Origin: Alphaproteobacteria bacterium
Lineage (GTDB): Bacteria > Pseudomonadota > Alphaproteobacteria > CAAGCB01 > CAG-977
Reading direction: 5' to 3'
DNA length: 55,726 nt
Assembly (NCBI GenBank): GCA_024407875.1
Contig: JAKSVT010000014.1
Coordinates: forward strand, 1 to 55,726
Positions 45,194 through 54,206 of the stretch are shown here, piece after piece. The notes beneath the pieces were generated by a model. That model saw nothing but the letters and a program-made list of their open reading frames with translations, was not told where the DNA came from and did not search any database. A program made the translations under genes and the position numbers. How positions within the stretch are numbered: position 1 is the stretch's first letter; each line of letters starts with the position of its first letter.

Positions 45194-45538
45194 TTAAATT
45201 TGAGCTGCTATTTTTGTAATAGTATCTCCTAATAATGTAGCAAATTTTGCTCCCATTATTGTTCTTTCTAATAAAACAATTCTTCTATCTTTTTCGTTGA
45301 CGTGGCGTTTTACAAATCCTAATCCACTTAGTTTATCTAAAGCGCGAGTGACAGCTGGTTTAGAGATGTTTAAATTTGTTGCCAAATCTTTTACTGTATG
45401 AGGCCCTTCATGTAAATAAATGTGTAGTAATATAGCCATTTGTCTGGCAGATAAATCAGCAGCATTATTATCAATTCTTACTAGTTCAAATAGGGTTTTT
45501 TCCCAAAGTTTTAATCCTAAATATGAATCTACTTCCAT
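45194..45538 (-). CDS. MarR-family transcriptional regulator
   Basis: A short, 114-residue winged-helix protein. Residues about 30-95 give the MarR helix-turn-helix and wing: MAILLHIYLHEGPHTVKDLATNL, then KPAVTRALDKLSGLGFV and DRRIVLL. The terminal dimerisation helices are shorter than in typical 140-residue MarR proteins. AAGGATAT precedes the ATG. It lies 11 bases after pmbA and 65 bases before the peptide gene on the same strand. Effector unknown. Confidence 0.82.
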   Translation of the reverse strand: MEVDSYLGLKLWEKTLFELVRIDNNAADLSARQMAILLHIYLHEGPHTVKDLATNLNISKPAVTRALDKLSGLGFVKRHVNEKDRRIVLLERTIMGAKFATLLGDTITKIAAQI

Positions 45539-45549
45539 TATGATATCCT

Positions 45550-46896
45550 TTATTCGCCAGAAATTGTCATATTATCAATACGTATTGTTGGTGCATTTAA
45601 TTGATGTCTAGAATCTAAATCATTTGCGATATTCAAATTTAATAACATATCTTTTAAATTGCTTGCAATTGTAATTTCATTTACAGGTTTAGTAAGAACA
45701 CCATTTTCAATTAAAAATCCAGCTGCTCCTCTACTATAGTTCCCTGTAATTAGGTCAACACCTTGTCCAAATAATCTAGTTATATAAAATCCGTATTTGA
45801 TATCACTATAAAGTTCTTTAGGTGTTTTAGTTCCACCTGTTAAAAACAAATTTGACGGAGAACAGGACGTTGTAGATCCAGCTGAACGTATTCCATTTCC
45901 GGTTGAACTTAAATTTAATTGTCTTGCTGTTTTTAAATTTAATAACCAAGTTTTTAATATTCCATTTTCAATAATATTTTTATCCTTTGTAGGAAGCCCC
46001 TCACTATCACAATCTCTAGATGCACATCCTCTTTTAATATGAGGCTTTTCTTCCAAATTAATGTAAGATTTTAATACTTGCTTGTTTAGTGAATCTTTTA
46101 AAAAAGAGGTTCCTCTTACAATTGAAGTGCCAGATATAGCATTTGAGATTATGCCAATAATTCCACTTGCAATTTTCTTATCAAAAATAACGTCAGCTCT
46201 ACAAGATTTAACCTTTTTTGCCCCTAACATTTTTATAGCATTGTCAGCAGCATTAATTCCAATTTGCCTTAAATCTTCTAAATCAGTAAAATAAACAGCA
46301 CTTGTATTATCATATCCAATTTGTTTCTCTTCAGTTCCTGCTAATACTGTTAAACCTGCAGAAAAAAATGATCTGAAAAATTCTTTTTGAAAACCAGTAG
46401 AAGATATAATGCTTTTATTAATTTTTGTGGAAGTAAAACCAGCTCCTTCAGAGTTTGTAATAGCTTTGTTCTCCAAAGCATAGCTCTCTAATTCTTTCGA
46501 AATATCTAAAGCTTTTTCACTTGATATAGTAGTGTCATCATAAGTATCAAAATCTTTAAATTCTTTTATTTGCATTTCTTTTGAAGCTAAGCCACAATAT
46601 GGATCTTCAGGTAAAATCTTAGCCATATCTACGGCTCGTTTTGCCAATTGTGTAAGATTCTTTGTGTCAAAAGAGTTTGTTGAAATAAAAGATTGTCTTT
46701 TACCTATTAAAGCATGTAAATCAACAATTGAACTTTCTGTATATTCAATTTCTTCTAATTTGCCTAATCTACAAGAAGTGTCTAATTGTGTAGCATTTGC
46801 AGCAATTGATTCTGCACTATCTGCTCCAAATTCAATTGCTTTTTCAATTAAAAATTCACTAGCTTGTTTTGCATTTAAGTTTTCAGGCATTTCCAT
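45550..46896 (-). CDS. pmbA: PmbA/TldE metalloprotease subunit
   Basis: Subunit of the TldD/TldE protease, known from E. coli to mature microcin B17 and degrade unfolded peptides such as CcdA. The 448-residue protein shows the TldE order: an N-terminal KAIEFGADSAE region, a central domain, and the C-terminal GNGIRSAGSTTSCSPSN and GVDLITGNYSRGAAGF blocks. The TldD partner with its zinc HExxxH motif is not in the window. It is the first gene of a minus-strand run with MarR and the RiPP-like peptide. It is widely conserved in alphaproteobacteria, so the neighbourhood need not mean a dedicated role. Confidence 0.9.
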   Translation of the reverse strand: MEMPENLNAKQASEFLIEKAIEFGADSAESIAANATQLDTSCRLGKLEEIEYTESSIVDLHALIGKRQSFISTNSFDTKNLTQLAKRAVDMAKILPEDPYCGLASKEMQIKEFKDFDTYDDTTISSEKALDISKELESYALENKAITNSEGAGFTSTKINKSIISSTGFQKEFFRSFFSAGLTVLAGTEEKQIGYDNTSAVYFTDLEDLRQIGINAADNAIKMLGAKKVKSCRADVIFDKKIASGIIGIISNAISGTSIVRGTSFLKDSLNKQVLKSYINLEEKPHIKRGCASRDCDSEGLPTKDKNIIENGILKTWLLNLKTARQLNLSSTGNGIRSAGSTTSCSPSNLFLTGGTKTPKELYSDIKYGFYITRLFGQGVDLITGNYSRGAAGFLIENGVLTKPVNEITIASNLKDMLLNLNIANDLDSRHQLNAPTIRIDNMTISGE

Positions 46897-47019
46897 TTTC
46901 CAATCATGTTATTTTTTAACTTAGCTCATTATAAATTTTATTTTCTTTGATTAAAACTAAAAATTCATATAAAAGAATAACATAAGTTTTTATTTTGATT
47001 GTTTTTTAAGGCGGTATTT

Positions 47020-47583
47020 ATGTTAAGCGTTGCTGTTTGGTGCAGACATGAAAAGGATTGTATTATTGGAATAGGTCCAAAGATTCCTTGGTTTATTAAG
47101 TCGGATTTACAAAGATTTAGAAGAATTACAAGCGGAGCTTCAATAGTTGCAGGCCAAACAACTTATGAAAGCTTTCCGAATCGGACTTTACCAAATAGAA
47201 AAATTTACGTATTAACTTTTGATAAAAATTATAAAGTTTCTGATGAAAATAATCATTTTGTTATTAATGATTTAACACAATTACCAAAAGATGCTGAAGT
47301 TGTTTATATTTGTGGCGGAGCCAGTGTTTATAAAGCTTTTATGAAAAGTGGTTTGGTAGATGTAGTTGTTGATAGTTGTTATCACGGTAAATTAGATGAA
47401 AGTTTAGTTGGTAATCCTGTTGATATCCATGAGTGTATCGATATTATGAACCAAAATTATGAAAAGATATCAAAAGATTATCTAGAAGATGATGTTACAA
47501 CAGCCATTTTTGTAAAAAAAGGCATAAAAATATCAGATAATTTATTAGAACATTTGAATATATCTATATTTAATGTAAAATAA
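47020..47583 (+). CDS. folA: Dihydrofolate reductase
   Basis: Reduces dihydrofolate to tetrahydrofolate. The protein of 187 residues from this start is divergent but keeps the family frame: VAVWCRHEKDCIIGIGPKIPW, active-site acid D29 in IKSDLQRFR (D27 in E. coli), and VYICGGASVYKAF. The ATG at 47020 has GGCGG upstream; an earlier in-frame TTG at 46999 is not needed. thyA follows after 28 bases; in most bacteria thyA precedes folA, so the order is reversed. Confidence 0.85.
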   Translation: MLSVAVWCRHEKDCIIGIGPKIPWFIKSDLQRFRRITSGASIVAGQTTYESFPNRTLPNRKIYVLTFDKNYKVSDENNHFVINDLTQLPKDAEVVYICGGASVYKAFMKSGLVDVVVDSCYHGKLDESLVGNPVDIHECIDIMNQNYEKISKDYLEDDVTTAIFVKKGIKISDNLLEHLNISIFNVK

Positions 47584-47611
47584 CTATATTTTAAAAATAA
47601 GGGAATTCTAA

Positions 47612-48400
47612 ATGAAACAATACTTGGATATTTTAAAAGACGTTTTAGAAAATGGTCAGGATGCAAATAATAGAACCGGGATTTGGGCACGTAAAGTGTT
47701 TGGCCGTCAAATGCATTTTGATTTAAGTAAAGGTTTCCCTTTAGTTACAACAAAAAAAGTTTTCTTAAAAGGTATTATTCATGAGTTAATATGGCTCTTA
47801 TCAGGAAATACAAATATTAAATATTTAACTGATAACAATGTTCATATTTGGGATGAATGGGCTGATGCTGAAGGTAATTTGGGACCTGTTTATGGTCATC
47901 AATGGAGAAATTTTAATTCTCAAGGGATAGACCAAGTTAAGGATGTTATTGAACGTATTAAGAAAGATCCTCAAGATAGAAGATTAATCGTTTCAGCATG
48001 GAATCCTGCTCAAATTTCTCAAATGGCACTTCCTCCATGTCATTGTTTTTATCAATTTGATGTAACTCCTGATGGCAAATTGAATTGTCAATTATATCAA
48101 AGAAGCTGCGATATGTTTTTAGGAGTTCCTTTTAATATTGCTTCTTATTCATTGTTAACAATGATGATTGCTCAAGTATGTAATTTAAAACCAGGTGAAT
48201 TTGTTCATACATTAGGAAATACACATATCTATTCAAATCACTTTGATCAAGTAAAATTACAATTAACAAGAGATCCTTATCCTTTACCAGAAATGAAAAT
48301 TAATCCAGATGTTAAGGATATAGATGATTTTAAATTTGAAGATTTTGAATTGGTTAACTATCAATGTCATCCAGGCATTAAAGGCGAAGTAGCAGTATAG
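47612..48400 (+). CDS. thyA: Thymidylate synthase
   Basis: Makes dTMP from dUMP with methylenetetrahydrofolate. The 262-residue protein is the normal E. coli size. The nucleophile is C143 in PPCH; other landmarks are the opening [13 protein letters not shown], the [10 protein letters not shown] loop, [16 protein letters not shown] and the terminal [13 protein letters not shown] sits before the ATG. It forms a folA-thyA pair with its cofactor-recycling enzyme. Confidence 0.97.
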   Translation: MKQYLDILKDVLENGQDANNRTGIWARKVFGRQMHFDLSKGFPLVTTKKVFLKGIIHELIWLLSGNTNIKYLTDNNVHIWDEWADAEGNLGPVYGHQWRNFNSQGIDQVKDVIERIKKDPQDRRLIVSAWNPAQISQMALPPCHCFYQFDVTPDGKLNCQLYQRSCDMFLGVPFNIASYSLLTMMIAQVCNLKPGEFVHTLGNTHIYSNHFDQVKLQLTRDPYPLPEMKINPDVKDIDDFKFEDFELVNYQCHPGIKGEVAV

Positions 48401-48408
48401 GTGTTGAT

Positions 48409-50136
48409 ATGGCAGAAAATGAAGAAGTTGAGCTAAGTGCTCAAGACCTTAATAAGTTATTAGCAATATGGAAAACTTTATCTGATGAAAAAGACACAGA
48501 TGTTTTGTTAGAGAATATTCTAACAACAGCTAGAGATTTCGCTAATGCTGAAGGTGGCACATTGTACTTAATGGATAGTATTGAAGAACAATTGACCTTC
48601 TCTATTATTCAAAATGAACGTTTGGGTACAAAAATGGGCGGTACTTCTGATATTAAGAAGATTCCTTTCCCTCCATTATATCTATATAATCAAGAAACAG
48701 GAAAGCCTAACCATTCAAATATTTCAACTTATGCTGCTTTGACTGGTGAAATCGTTAATGTTGCTGATGCTTACGATTCAACAAAATTCGATTTTTCAGG
48801 AACAAAAAAATTTGATGAAACATCAGGTTATCACTCAAAATCATTTTTATGTGTTCCTTTAAAAACAGCTATGGGACAAGTTGTAGCTGTATTACAATTG
48901 ATTAATGCTAGATCAAAAGATGGCTCTACAGTTGCTTTTTCTCCATTCGTTCAAAAGATGGTCGAGAGTTTGGCATCAGGAGCTGCTGTAGCTTTAAATA
49001 ATAAATTATTATTAGAATCACAGCGTAAAGTTTTGGAAGCATTTGTTTCTGTTTTGGCTTCTGCAATTGATAAAAAATCTCCATATACAGCAATGCACAG
49101 CCAAAGAGTTCCTGTTATTGCATCAATGCTTTTATCAGCAGCTTTAACTGATGATAATAGTACATTTAGAGATTTAGATATTTCAGAAGATGATATGTAT
49201 TCTTTAAATTTAGCAGCATGGTTGCATGACTGTGGTAAGATTATGACTCCTGAATATGTTCTTAATAAGTCAACTAAGCTTGAAGCTATGACAAATAGAA
49301 TTCATGAAATAAGAACAAGATTTGAAGTTTTAAGAAGAGATGCCCATATTGATTATTTAAAGAAGAGATTGGCTAATACAGCTCCTGCAGAAAAATTAGC
49401 AACAGAATTCCAAGCTAAAGTTAAAAAATTAGAAGCTGATTTTGCTTTCTTGGCTGAAGTTAACCAAGATACAAGACCTTTAAATTATGAAGATATCGGA
49501 AGAATTCAAAAAATTTCTCAACAAACGTATTGTCGTTATTTTGATAAAACTTTAGGTTTGTCTTATGACGAACAACAACGTGTTGATAAATTAAAGATTC
49601 CAAAAGTAAATCCTAAAGAAAGATTATTAGAAGATGCTCCAGAACAAATTTATGGAGGTTTTAATCATGGTGAAGTTCATAACTTATCAATTTCTAAAGG
49701 AACTTTGACAGCTGAAGAACAAAAGAAGGTTAATGCTCATATTGATGAAACAATTTCAATGTTGCAGCAAATTCCGTTTCCGGATAATACAAGAAATATT
49801 GTTGAATATGCTTCTTGCCACCATGAACACGTTGATGGTACAGGATATCCAAATCATTTAACAAAAGATCAAATGTCTGTTCCAGCAAGAATTTTGTGCG
49901 TTGCTGATGTTTATGAAACATTGTCATCTACAGACTGTCCTTATAAGAAAATGAAACCTTTATCACAAATTATTGCTATTATGTCTGATATGGCAAAAAG
50001 TGGTCATTTGGATCCAGATTTGTTTAATTTGTTCTTAAAATCTGGTGTATATAAAGACTATGCAAGTGTTCATTTAAAAGATGAACAAATAGATGATTTT
50101 AATATTGAAACATTTTTAGTTCCAACTTTGTCTTAA
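48409..50136 (+). CDS. GAF and HD-GYP domain protein (probable cyclic di-GMP phosphodiesterase)
   Basis: A 575-residue signalling protein. A GAF domain covers about 30-205, followed by an HD-GYP output domain from about 205: H230, the HD pair at 273-274 in LHDCGK, then HHEHVDGTGYP with GYP at 479-481 intact, so hydrolysis of cyclic di-GMP is expected. Between the HD and GYP parts there is an unusually long helical insert of about 150 residues (290-440, starting with NRIHEIRTRFEVLRR), which I recall from a subset of proteobacterial HD-GYP proteins. It starts eight bases after thyA. It is the only c-di-GMP protein in the window. Confidence 0.85.
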   Translation: MAENEEVELSAQDLNKLLAIWKTLSDEKDTDVLLENILTTARDFANAEGGTLYLMDSIEEQLTFSIIQNERLGTKMGGTSDIKKIPFPPLYLYNQETGKPNHSNISTYAALTGEIVNVADAYDSTKFDFSGTKKFDETSGYHSKSFLCVPLKTAMGQVVAVLQLINARSKDGSTVAFSPFVQKMVESLASGAAVALNNKLLLESQRKVLEAFVSVLASAIDKKSPYTAMHSQRVPVIASMLLSAALTDDNSTFRDLDISEDDMYSLNLAAWLHDCGKIMTPEYVLNKSTKLEAMTNRIHEIRTRFEVLRRDAHIDYLKKRLANTAPAEKLATEFQAKVKKLEADFAFLAEVNQDTRPLNYEDIGRIQKISQQTYCRYFDKTLGLSYDEQQRVDKLKIPKVNPKERLLEDAPEQIYGGFNHGEVHNLSISKGTLTAEEQKKVNAHIDETISMLQQIPFPDNTRNIVEYASCHHEHVDGTGYPNHLTKDQMSVPARILCVADVYETLSSTDCPYKKMKPLSQIIAIMSDMAKSGHLDPDLFNLFLKSGVYKDYASVHLKDEQIDDFNIETFLVPTLS

Positions 50137-50148
50137 TTGGATTAATAA

Positions 50149-50856
50149 ATGCAAATACGTTTGTTTGTTGAAGACAAATTAGATGGTGTAAAAACTGTTC
50201 AATTAAAACAAGAACAAGTTCATTATTTGAAAAATGTTCTGAGAGCTGAAATAGGCTCAGAAGTTTATTTGTTTAATGGATTAGATGGAGAGTTTCTATC
50301 AAAATTATCAAAGCTGGATAAAAAAGAAGCTCTGTTGGAAATTGTTAAAAAGACTAGAGAACAAGAAGTTTCTCGAGATATTGAGATTTGTTTTGCTCCT
50401 GTAAAAAGAGAAGCTACGGAATTAATAGTTCAAAAAGCTACAGAGCTTGGAGCAACAAAGATTATTCCTGTTATTACAGAATTTACTTCTTTTACTCATG
50501 TAAATATAGATAGGTTGAAAAGCATCGTTCTTGAAGCTTGTGAACAATGTAGAAGAATAGATGTTCCAGAATTAGCTGAACCAATATCGTTTAAAGATTT
50601 TATAAAGAAACAAGAATATGGAACGTTAATTCATCTAGATGAAACCGGAAATGGTAAAAAAATTGATGAGCTCTATTCTAAATTAGAAAAGAGCGAGAAG
50701 ATATCGATCCTTGTTGGTCCACAAGGTGGATTTTCTGATAAAGAAAGAGAAGAAATTTCTAAGCTACCAAATACAATAGGTATGGATTTAGGTAAACGTA
50801 TTTTAAAAGCGGAAACTGCTGCTATAGCATCTTTGGCTTTATTTACATGTAGATAA
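50149..50856 (+). CDS. rsmE: 16S rRNA (uracil1498-N3)-methyltransferase RsmE
   Basis: SPOUT-fold methyltransferase for U1498 in the 16S rRNA decoding region. The 235-residue protein has the N-terminal PUA-like domain (about 1-70), then the knotted SPOUT domain with VQKATELGATKI, VGPQGGFSDKE and the C-terminal LGKRILKAETAAI. It starts 12 bases after the HD-GYP gene, and its last 18 bases overlap the convergent flavodoxin gene. Confidence 0.94.
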   Translation: MQIRLFVEDKLDGVKTVQLKQEQVHYLKNVLRAEIGSEVYLFNGLDGEFLSKLSKLDKKEALLEIVKKTREQEVSRDIEICFAPVKREATELIVQKATELGATKIIPVITEFTSFTHVNIDRLKSIVLEACEQCRRIDVPELAEPISFKDFIKKQEYGTLIHLDETGNGKKIDELYSKLEKSEKISILVGPQGGFSDKEREEISKLPNTIGMDLGKRILKAETAAIASLALFTCR

Positions 50857-51426
50857 TAAATATTTTGTGATTTCTTTAATTGCTTCTTCTAAATTTTTAG
50901 ATAAGCGATTTTTCCCGTTCATTCCTAATGATGTATGACAAATTCCATAAGCTGATATTTCGTTACATGTTGCTTGTATTGAAGCTGGTATTGATATAGG
51001 AAGCATACCATTATGTTGTGCAAATCTAATCATTGCTTCTAAACAATATACAGAACCTCCTTGTGAAGATCCTCCACTAGTAAAGAATGCACAATATTTA
51101 CCTTTTAAAGGTTGCTCATCATAAAAAATTGCACATGAATCAAGAAAAGCCTTAAGTTCTGAAGACATGTTTCCATAATAAGTAGGACTTCCAAATAAAA
51201 CTAAATCAGCGTTAATTAAGTCTTCTAAATTAGCTTCTTTGATATTATTCATTTCAAAGTTAAAATCTTTAGCATCATTAAATTTATTTGCTAAAGTTTC
51301 ATAATCTTCATCATGAACTTTCTTTATAACAACATTATTATTAGTTTTCGAAAATTCTTGATAAAATTTGTTTGCTATAGAATATGTGTTTCCACATACA
51401 GAATGAAATAAAATTAATATGTTCAT
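50839..51426 (-). CDS. Flavodoxin-like NAD(P)H oxidoreductase
   Basis: A 195-residue FMN protein of the flavodoxin/WrbA-like group. Landmarks: ILILFHSVCGNTYSIANK phosphate loop, ADLVLFGSPTYYGNMSSELKAFLD, and FTSGGSSQGGS around the flavin. The ATG at 51426 has AAGGA eight bases upstream, against an in-frame start at 51465 with no site. Probable quinone or nitro reductase; substrate not readable. Confidence 0.8.
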   Translation of the reverse strand: MNILILFHSVCGNTYSIANKFYQEFSKTNNNVVIKKVHDEDYETLANKFNDAKDFNFEMNNIKEANLEDLINADLVLFGSPTYYGNMSSELKAFLDSCAIFYDEQPLKGKYCAFFTSGGSSQGGSVYCLEAMIRFAQHNGMLPISIPASIQATCNEISAYGICHTSLGMNGKNRLSKNLEEAIKEITKYLLSTCK

Positions 51427-51468
51427 AAAAAAATCCTTAAATAATTTACCTTTGATATACAACAATTT

Positions 51469-51497
51469 TTGACAAAAAAAAAGATTTGCTTTATAAG
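51469..51497 (+). promoter_or_regulatory. Promoter of the YczE-like gene
   Basis: Perfect TTGACA (51469-51474), a 17-base A-rich spacer and TATAAG (51492-51497). It lies 34 bases before the ATG at 51531 and may also drive hflK-hflC-degP. Confidence 0.75.
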
Positions 51498-51530
51498 AGA
51501 TACAATATTTAAAATTACTCGGAGTTTATA

Positions 51531-52148
51531 ATGCGTTTTTTTGTAAAATTGTTTTGCTTATTAATAGGATTATTCTTTTGTGGTGTAGGAACAGCTTTTA
51601 GCGTTAGAGCAGTTCTAGGAACAAGTCCAATTGCGGCTCCTCCTGTTGTTTTTAATGAAATGATGCCTAAATATTCTTTAGGTTTTTGGACTGTTGTTTT
51701 TAATGCTGCTTTTATTTTTATTCAAATGTTTTTATTGCGCAAAAATTTTTCATTAAAGCATTGGGGACAATTTCCTGCATTGTTTATTTATGGATTTTTC
51801 GTAGATGCTGGTATGAAAGTTACTAGTTTATATGTGCCAAATGTATATTGGTTGCAAATATTAGGAACATTAGCAGGGTGTGTATTTATGGGTGTTGGCA
51901 TAGGACTAGAATTACATGCTGATTTAACGTACTTGTCAGGTGATGGCTTGGTTAGCGTTATTACAAATAAATATAAAATGAATTTAGGTAAAGTGAAAAT
52001 TTTCTTTGATGTTTGCTGCGTGGGTATAGCTGTTGTTTTTGCTTGCGCCTTTATGGATTGTAAAATTAATAGCATTAGAGAAGGTACTTTAATTGCAGCT
52101 TTCTTAGTAGGTCCAATAATTAATTGGACAATGAAGAAATTGAAATAA
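51531..52148 (+). CDS. YczE/YitT-like integral membrane protein
   Basis: A 205-residue protein with about five membrane segments. It shares the pattern of the YczE/YyaS family: the opening GLFFCGVGTAFSVRAVLGTSPIAA, the PALFIYGFFVD region and GDGLVSVITNKY before the fourth helix. Function unknown. CGGAG lies eight bases before the ATG. It precedes hflK by 14 bases, so it may be cotranscribed with the hfl operon. Confidence 0.75.
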   Translation: MRFFVKLFCLLIGLFFCGVGTAFSVRAVLGTSPIAAPPVVFNEMMPKYSLGFWTVVFNAAFIFIQMFLLRKNFSLKHWGQFPALFIYGFFVDAGMKVTSLYVPNVYWLQILGTLAGCVFMGVGIGLELHADLTYLSGDGLVSVITNKYKMNLGKVKIFFDVCCVGIAVVFACAFMDCKINSIREGTLIAAFLVGPIINWTMKKLK

Positions 52149-52162
52149 TTAAGAGGAATAAT

Positions 52163-53308
52163 ATGTCTGATAATAATAATCCTTGGGAAAATAAAGATTC
52201 TAATCCTTGGTCAAAAAATAAGGATAATAAATCTTCGTCAGAAGATGAAATCGAATTCTTAATGAAAAAGGCTTCTGAATTTAAAGGTAATAATGATAAT
52301 AACGGTTCTAATAGACGTGTTATTAAGATAACAATTAATTTTAAATATATTTTGTTTTTTATTATCGGTATTTGGCTTTTAACAGGAATTTATCAAGTTC
52401 AACCTCAAGAAGCTGGTGTTGTTTTAAGATTTGGTAAATATGATAGAACAACAGAACCTGGTTTACATTATCATTTGCCATATCCTATTGAAGGTGTTTT
52501 AAAACCTAATGTTTCAAGAGAAAATAGAATTGAAATAGGTTTTGGCAAAAGTGCAATTAAAACTCAAATCTATAATGGTAATAAATACGGCTTTGTAGAA
52601 AAAGACGATCGTTTTGAAAATAATGCTTTAACAGGTGATGAAAATATCGTTGAAATTAACTTTACTGTTACTTGGAAAGTTAAAAATGCAAATGATTATT
52701 TATTTAATGTTAGAGATCCTGAAACTACAATTAAAGTTGCAGCAGAAAGTGCAATGCGTGATGCAATTGGTGTAACTCCAATTATGAATATTATTGCTGA
52801 TGATCGTAAAGAGGTTCAAAAGAAAGCCTATGATTCTTTGCAAAAAGTTTTGGATGATTATAAATCTGGTATTGCTTTAACTTCTGTTCAATTGACAAAA
52901 GCTGATGCTCCTTCACAAGTAATTGATGCTTTTAATGATGTTCAAAGAGCAAAAGCTGATAAAGAGCGTTTGTCTAATGAAGCTGAAGCTTATAGAAATG
53001 ACGTTTTGCCTAGAGCAAAAGGTGAGGCTTCTCAAATTATTGCAAAAGCAGAAGCTTATAAAGCTCAAGTAATAGATGTTGCTTTGGGTGATACAGCTAG
53101 ATACAAATCTGTATTGAATGAATATTTGCAGGCTAAAGAAGTTGTAGCTAAAAGATTGTATTTAGAAACAATGGAAGAAGTATTTGGATCAACTGATAAA
53201 GTTTTGTTGAATTCTAATGGCGGTGTATTACCTTATTTGCCATTAAAAGAATTGAAGAAAACTCAAGAAATTAAAATAATAAAATCAGAAGAAAAATCAG
53301 GGAACTAA
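52163..53308 (+). CDS. hflK: FtsH protease modulator HflK
   Basis: SPFH/prohibitin-family membrane protein that forms the HflKC cage around FtsH. From this start it has 381 residues: an acidic, Asn-rich N-terminal tail (with NPWENKDSNPWS), one membrane helix at about 61-78, the SPFH domain (ENRIEIGFGKSAI, VTWKVKNANDYLFNVRDPE) and a C-terminal coiled coil. AAGAGG lies six bases before the ATG; a TTG at 52124 in frame is inside the previous gene and rejected. Next gene starts four bases after. Confidence 0.94.
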   Translation: MSDNNNPWENKDSNPWSKNKDNKSSSEDEIEFLMKKASEFKGNNDNNGSNRRVIKITINFKYILFFIIGIWLLTGIYQVQPQEAGVVLRFGKYDRTTEPGLHYHLPYPIEGVLKPNVSRENRIEIGFGKSAIKTQIYNGNKYGFVEKDDRFENNALTGDENIVEINFTVTWKVKNANDYLFNVRDPETTIKVAAESAMRDAIGVTPIMNIIADDRKEVQKKAYDSLQKVLDDYKSGIALTSVQLTKADAPSQVIDAFNDVQRAKADKERLSNEAEAYRNDVLPRAKGEASQIIAKAEAYKAQVIDVALGDTARYKSVLNEYLQAKEVVAKRLYLETMEEVFGSTDKVLLNSNGGVLPYLPLKELKKTQEIKIIKSEEKSGN

Positions 53309-53312
53309 TAAA

Positions 53313-54191
53313 ATGCAGAAAAAGACAAGATTATATGTAGGTTTATTATTTATTGCTTTTGTTGTTTTGTCGGAATTGCTATTTATAGTTCCTCAAACAA
53401 AACAAGCTATTGTTATTCAATTCGGTGAACCTAAGCGTGAAATTAAGGAAGCCGGATTACACATGAAGGTTCCTTTTATTCAAAAACTTATATTCTATGA
53501 TAATAGATTGTTGAGCTTGGATCCTCCAGCAAAAGAAGTTTTGTTAGCTGATAAAAAACGTGTTGTTGTTGATACTTTGCTTAGATTTAAAATTGTAGAT
53601 CCTTTAAAATTCTATCAAGCATTACAAAATGAAGAAATGGCACACTCAAGATTGACAGATGCTTGTATTTCTTCTTTAAGAGATGTTTTGGGTACATATG
53701 ATATGAAAACATTGTTATCTCCAAAGCGCGAAGAAATAATGAATGGTATTAAAGATGAAGTTGATGCTAAAGCTACAGCTTTTGGTGTTGATGTTATAGA
53801 TTTAAGAATTAGACGTGCTGATTTGCCTTTAGAAACTTCAGCAGCTGTTTATGCTAGAATGCGTTCAGAGCGTGAACGTGAAGCTAAAGAATTTAGAGCT
53901 CAAGGTCAACAAATGAACCAAAAAATTAAAGCTGAAGCTGATAGAGATAGAGTTATGTTGTTAGCAGAAGCTCAAAAGAAATCTCAAATTATTAAAGGTG
54001 AAGGCGATAGAGAAGCTACTAAGATTTGGGCTAAAGCAGCTAATATAGATCGTAAATTTTATTCATTTTATAGATCTTTAGAAGCTTATAAAAATTCTAT
54101 GCGTAAGGAAAATACATCTATGATTTTAGATATTACTAAAAAAGGTGAAAATAATAATTTCTTTAAGCACATGATGGATTTACCAAATTAA
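53313..54191 (+). CDS. hflC: FtsH protease modulator HflC
   Basis: Partner of HflK. A 292-residue SPFH protein with an N-terminal membrane helix (about 5-24), the domain block VIQFGEPKREIKEAGLHMKVPF, LRDVLGTYDM, and a C-terminal coiled coil from about 180 with YARMRSEREREAKEFRAQG, the HflC-typical stretch. Tightly coupled to hflK (four-base gap). degP follows after 15 bases. Confidence 0.94.
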   Translation: MQKKTRLYVGLLFIAFVVLSELLFIVPQTKQAIVIQFGEPKREIKEAGLHMKVPFIQKLIFYDNRLLSLDPPAKEVLLADKKRVVVDTLLRFKIVDPLKFYQALQNEEMAHSRLTDACISSLRDVLGTYDMKTLLSPKREEIMNGIKDEVDAKATAFGVDVIDLRIRRADLPLETSAAVYARMRSEREREAKEFRAQGQQMNQKIKAEADRDRVMLLAEAQKKSQIIKGEGDREATKIWAKAANIDRKFYSFYRSLEAYKNSMRKENTSMILDITKKGENNNFFKHMMDLPN

Positions 54192-54206
54192 TTTAATGGG
54201 TTTTTT

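Noticed and set aside
45550-46896. TldE as part of a dedicated RiPP cluster
   Set aside because: pmbA is widespread in alphaproteobacteria and TldD is missing here, so this stays a hypothesis in the findings.
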